Positions 58,736-64,000 of a DNA stretch of 64,000 nt are shown in pieces. Below the pieces are notes generated by a model. That model saw only the letters and a program-made list of their open reading frames with translations, had not been told where the DNA came from and did not search any database. Every line of letters begins with the position of its first letter. The first letter of the stretch is position 1. A program made the position numbers and the translations under genes. This DNA is from Sphagnum compactum (lineage: Eukaryota > Bryophyta > Sphagnopsida > Sphagnales): the NCBI GenBank assembly GCA_965153455.1, contig OZ234494.1, positions 24,614,001-24,678,000 on the forward strand. Reading direction: 5' to 3'.

Positions 58736-61680
58736 TCTTTAGATCTTGATGAATGTCCCATCAATGAGTCAAATACAACCTTGGAACTAAAGGATCTATG
58801 TACCAAAAATCATTCGTTTTTGAAGATTCGACAATCAAATCTCATTGCCAAATGTTGAATTGATGCAAGATGCAATGAAAACTACATTATCACATATAAC
58901 ATACTTGATCAAATTTTAAAAGAATGTGTAATACATGACAATATTGTCATGTTTCATGTATAAGATGAATTGAAACAATCGTTGTTCCAAAATTAGTTTA
59001 ATCAATTGCTAAACCACAATGTGAATCTCACCAATAGCCCTTGTATGGGCCTGGATAGTGGGGACCATTAATCTGCATAGCTCAACAAACTTTGACAAAC
59101 TAAAGTTTGTTAATTTTTGAATATACAAGTCTATGGGGGTCAAATCGTTTTGATCTTTCTCTCATGAGTTTCCACCAATAATGTTTGGCAAAACAGAATG
59201 CCCATCCTCATAGATTTGAACAACCCAACAAAACACAAAAACCATGAAACAACCAAGAAATAGAAATATTTTGAAAATTAAGGAAAATAATGGAAGAGAA
59301 GATTTGACAAAAATTCATATTGAAGACATGCTTTCCTCCAAAGATTTATGATGTGCAACCCATTAGCCCCTACTGGAATCCCAAATGAAACACCACCAAA
59401 AAGAGATACACAAGGTGCATCCAGAGGTTTTGAACCAATGAACACTTTCTTCCCTCATACCCACATAATACCCCGGACTCTGTTTGCTAAACTTTGTCAC
59501 TTTCAAGATCCCTAGTAATCTTTATCATCCCCCCAATCACAAACTCCTACTCCTATTGTGAAATTATAGCTCTCCAAAAGATCTATAGTGCAACGAAAAT
59601 AATTCATCTTTCATAACAGACACAACCTACACCTTCAAGCATTCTTCCTTCCAATGTCACCAAGAACATTTCTAAAACCAACCCAAAAGCAAATGCCAAA
59701 GCAAAAAAAAAACAAAACAAAACAAAACAAAACAACTAAAACATTTAGTTGCTTGTAGCAGAAACTCTACAACCTTATAACTTTCATCTCCATCAGAACT
59801 TGATTGATGTTCAACAAGGAAGATCTGCCTAACAACACCACACCACATAGAGCTCACCCATAAGGAAAGCCATATTGAGATTAAACATTGTCGTTCATAA
59901 AGATGTCAACAAGTTCATAACTTGCAAAAGAACAAGACACTGCAAAAACAAAAAATTCACAAGACTCGCCATCAGTCACCATCAACTGTCGAAATTTTTG
60001 TCGTCTCCAACTTCTAGTAGATGACAACACTACACATTATCCATTAAGGTTTCATCCCTTAATTTCTCATCACAACTCATTAGGTGTGATTTCATTTTAA
60101 GATTGATTTTTGAACTTTTTTTTTAATTTACTATTTTGAGTTTCATGCTAAAAGTGTAAAAGAATAATGTGTGCCAAAACTTTGGTATTTTAGTTTGTTA
60201 TGTTGTGTTTCCATGTGTTTCAATATGATTTCCATCACATGTCATATGCAACACAAGCTTGGGGCAAAGAGGAGAGGGACAAAACAAATGTGATCATGGT
60301 TTGTAAAAAGAATGATTCAAAGTAAGAAAAAAACTTGAAAAAATATATAAATTGGAAGAGTACAAAGACAATAAGTGTAACGTCATAAGATTCGAAATAC
60401 TTAAACATACAAGATGATTAGAACAAGTAAAATGGGAAAAAAAAAGAAGTTTAATGATGCAAAGTTGTAGTCATGCTCCCCAACTCTATTATAAATAAAA
60501 AGTTCATAACCATAATGTTTTGGAATGTGATATATTTTATGTTGCAAAATTCACCTTTGACTAAATATTGATATTTTTAGTGCATTTTTAAGAGTTGGGA
60601 GGATTAAAATAAAAATGTTAAATCAACTATTTTATTAAACTTTTCAAATTCATTTGAATTGTACACAACAAGACTTGAAAAACTTGAGAAAAATTACTAG
60701 TGTGATTTTCATAAAAGTTCATCATAATGTGTTTTCACCCAATGGTTGCCTATAATTCGTACTCAACATGAAATTGTCAAAGTTAATGTTTCAAATCTTA
60801 GATGTTCGCTTCAATCCATAATGACTTTTGTTAAGATGACATAGTAGATGGCTTAGATTCTCTTTTCTTCATGAAGCCCTTTGGTTAACCTCTCCAATAT
60901 CCTTAATACCAAGATCCAAGTTGATGAAATGTCATCCAACACAACTTTTGAATCTCCAATCAAAGCCCATAGTAAGAAGTTCCATTTTTGTACCCAATTG
61001 AATATGGTTCCTTTGTGGAAGATTTTTTCCAAATAACTAAATTATGTCACATTAAGTTGATCCTATTTAACTAAATCCAATTTCATTTGTGTTCATGATA
61101 CACCAAATTTTACAATCATCAGCATCCTCATTGTGATCCAATGTTGTGATGTTAGACTTCATGTTTTGAATTAGAGTCAATTGCTTTACCATGAAGGTTT
61201 AGATTTCATATCTTAAAACATGTTTTTATTGTCAAATCCTTACTTTTGCAATTGTTTTTAGTCTCTTGCAATAATCACCAACATACTCATGCTCCCTTTC
61301 AAAAAAGAAATCATCTACCATTTTAGGAATTGGTCATGCATAATGTTTTTCACAAAATTGCTAAATCATAGCTTCAAACAAATTATTCTACATAGACAAT
61401 GGCAATTACATCAAAAATAGGTTTAGTCCTTTAAAACACCCCAATCAACCTCCCTTGTAGTAATACACAATGTTATGTATGTTGGTGTATCTCAAATTTA
61501 TCTATGTTGGAATAGTTGTAATCTAATCAATCATCTTCCCTTTTGACAAAAAATTAGCACAAAAGTTTGAATTCACCACTAAGCATCTCCACTCAATAAA
61601 TGCACAAGATTCTAACACCTAGCTTGAAAGTATCCCCAAATATGGCTTTGGCAAAATTAGAATGATATTATGACAATTCC
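58736..61680. other. AT-rich spacer
   Basis: No gene supported. A pentanucleotide run (ACAAA)n is at 59709-59735. Confidence 0.6.
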
Positions 61681-61723
61681 TAAGGTGTTTTTTGACTTTT
61701 ATTTTTCATGATGACTAAGTTGT

Positions 61724-62500
61724 TGTAACCTTAACCTTGGGCTCATAACCAAAGCTAAGGCATGAGAGGGGAACAAAGAGGGAAAACGTTTTAAGACTCT
61801 AACACACTCCCACAAATATGGGAAAGTGAATCCCAACATTTCACAACGGTTTTTCCACTTTGGGAAAGAATCCCATAATATCCAAAACTTTTGGGATAAA
61901 AGTTTAAATAACAAGTGGTATCCAAATTGGGCCATTTTTAAATTGTTGAAAATGTCTTGAAATTTGAATATTGAAAATGGGTTCCCATTTTCCATTTGGA
62001 GATCTGAAGTTCAAGTTATGAACAAAAGAATAGCCAAGAATGAAATTGGCAATTTGTTCCTAACCATTCAAACACAAGAAAGAATGTTGGAAACACCTTT
62101 GATTGGGACATGCAATATGGTGGTGGAAATGATTTTCAAGGGCTACAACTTTCCTTGAAAGCTCTTCAATTTGAGTTTATATGTGAGGGTTATGAACCCA
62201 CAAAATTGGACTCATACTTTGACAAAATTTTTAAAAAATGAAACTTTATCTCAAGAGTTTTTGTCACTTTGACACATACTATATTATAAAGAAAATAACA
62301 GTGGTGGATTCTTCCCAAGTTCAAGTTGTGATGTGTTTTGTGAATTAAGTTATTTATGATTTGTCCATGTACCCTTTTAACTCCAATTTGCACTAACCAT
62401 CATTTTTCTTGGTTTGTGCATATTGAATTCACCTTGAATTTTTGCTTGTGAATTTATCATATTCCCATCCCAAAGCTCCAATGCCCTCTCTATTTGTAAA
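61724..62500 (+). mobile_element. Diverged second copy of the solo LTR
   Basis: It aligns with 3961-4787 in order and orientation: CACACTCCCA, TTTTTCCACTTTGGGA, AAGTTATGAACAAAAGAATAGCCAA...AAATTGGCAATTTG, AGGGCTACAACTTT, a TATA-like TATTATAAAG at about 62281, ACAGTGGTGGATTC and CCCAAAGCTCCAA. It is much more A/T-rich and more diverged. Boundaries are approximate. Confidence 0.6.
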
Positions 62501-64000
62501 AGCTAAGGAATGTATCTTAAGTTTGCATATTATTGCAAAATTGAAAATCGATTGATTTCTTACCCTTGATACTATTTGATAAAACTTAAAGGTGTATCAT
62601 TATTCATTTTTCACCTTAGGCACCTAAAAACATCAATTTTAAACATGTAAAGGACTATTATTAAATTAGATACCAACATATTATTTTACCCACATGAAAG
62701 CTATAATTTTCACAAGCCAACAAAATCCCTTTCTATTGATTGGTTTTATGTCCCCTCTTCATTAACTCATTAAAAACACACACATACATTTGTTCATAAC
62801 CACCATTTAAATAACCACCTTTAGCTTCAGTTACACACCACCACCATTACCCACAAGCCACAACAAATAAAATTTTAATACCTCCATATTTCCAAACCTT
62901 AATGAATGCACCCCAAACATTTCACACACCAAAAAATAACACTTGAAGGTGCAACCATTAGTCATATTAATTAGCCAACAATATTTATGTGAAACCTTTA
63001 ATTAAAACTAATTAATGACCACACACAATTATAAACATAACTCTCTTTGAACTCTCTTTTAATTACATGTCTTTACATTTTTCAATTTATGTTCAATCAA
63101 GAAAACATCAATCCATGGGACAAATTGTGAAATTAATTAGTTTTGAAAGACATCAATGTTAAAATCATCACATTCAATCTTCTGACCCAAAGTTTTTTTT
63201 TTTTTTTAAGAAGCCACTTTTAGTCATCCATCACCAAATTTTTGGAAATGTTGGGCACTCCCCAAAATAGAAGCACAAGGGTGCATTCAAGTTTGGCCCA
63301 CCTATATATCTATAAGTTCAACTTTCATGAAAACATATGGGATGCACTTGTGTGGTGCTATTGGGAATGTCTTGGAAGATCCTTTAAGAACTCCATGGAA
63401 ACACATTTAAAACAAAGCAAACAAAAAATCCATCCCCCCCCCCAAACCCCAAAAGAAAATATCTTGAATGCATGTTGATCCTCCTCATTGGCTACATGAC
63501 ATTTTTATTTTGAAGCTATTTGTCACCATTTTAAAACTAGACTAATGCCCAACATTTGAATTCCTTGCGGATGTTAATTTGATGCATCTTCCTTGAATTT
63601 TATTATTGGAACAAATATCTCAAATTGGAATCCTAAGTTGTTAATAATATTTTCACCACCTACCAGATAACTTATAGAATATTGGGGTTTCCATCATATT
63701 CCATCTCAATTTGTGATTCATCATGGCAATGCTCAATTTTAATGGATTCCTAAGATTTTGGGAAACCGTACAATTTCCTTGGTGACAATTGCATCTTCTT
63801 TAAACAATGATGGCTCTTTAACCCCTCAAAGTTTAAACATTTGAAAACTAATTTTCATTACCAAAAGAGTCCCAAACATATTTTTCATGGATTTATACAA
63901 ATATTATAAGACAAAGAACATGCACCTTTTGATTAAAGATGGCCCAATTCTTTGCTTCAAAATTGTGGCAAAATTTTGAAGGCCCAAAACAAAAATGTAC
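62501..64000. other. AT-rich spacer to window end
   Basis: No gene supported. The ORF at 63242-63478 lies in repeat-like sequence next to a poly-T/A run (63190-63208) and shows no motif. Confidence 0.6.

Noticed and set aside
63242-63478. 78-aa ORF near the window end
   Set aside because: No motif, lies in repeat-like DNA next to homopolymer runs, and codon use is not gene-like.

Overview
This window is nuclear DNA from a land plant. It carries spliced plant genes (S-adenosylmethionine O-methyltransferase, PLAC8 protein, APSE-type GH27 alpha-galactosidase, an extended SDR/epimerase-like protein, ribosomal protein S13, pectin methylesterase and a GAMYB-type R2R3-MYB) set in very AT-rich spacers full of transposon relics. 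All introns I could place follow GT-AG except one probable GC-AG. The gene style and the large decayed spacers would fit a fern or another seed-free plant, but this is a guess; nothing seen fixes the lineage.

Layout. 1-24 kb is transposon land: AT-rich spacer, a probable solo LTR (3961-4787), a CACTA-like MITE (5319-5472), 80-bp and about 185-bp tandem repeats, a short non-autonomous Helitron (9761-10146) packed with GC-rich minisatellite, a gypsy-type PPT/LTR relic (about 13.3 kb) and a recent but dead Ty1/copia element on the minus strand (14148-20048). 24.4-26.4 kb holds an O-methyltransferase gene whose promoter segment is duplicated upstream. 28.5-45.1 kb is a gene island: PLAC8 (+), alpha-galactosidase (-), SDR (+), an unrecognised small basic/hydrophilic protein (-) and RPS13 (-). 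46.7-49.9 kb is a five-exon pectin methylesterase (-); part of its 3' end was copied to 41.3-41.6 kb. 54.9-57.8 kb is a GAMYB gene (-) with a miR159-type target site in its coding sequence. The remainder is AT-rich spacer with a second, diverged copy of the LTR at about 61.7-62.5 kb.

The genes do not form a pathway. Two (pectin methylesterase, alpha-galactosidase/arabinopyranosidase) act on cell-wall polymers. Exon models were assembled by eye from reading-frame continuity, splice sites and family similarity; several exons lie outside any long ORF (PME exon 5, RPS13 exons 1 and 4, alpha-galactosidase exons C, D, F and G).

The most notable unexplained items are an inverted pair of about 210-230-bp repeats (27.8 and 48.7 kb, the second inside a PME intron) that share an open frame and a terminal hairpin; the partial PME duplication; the Helitron made mostly of minisatellite; and the OMT promoter duplication with a nested hairpin block between the copies. 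No clearly new biological system was found.
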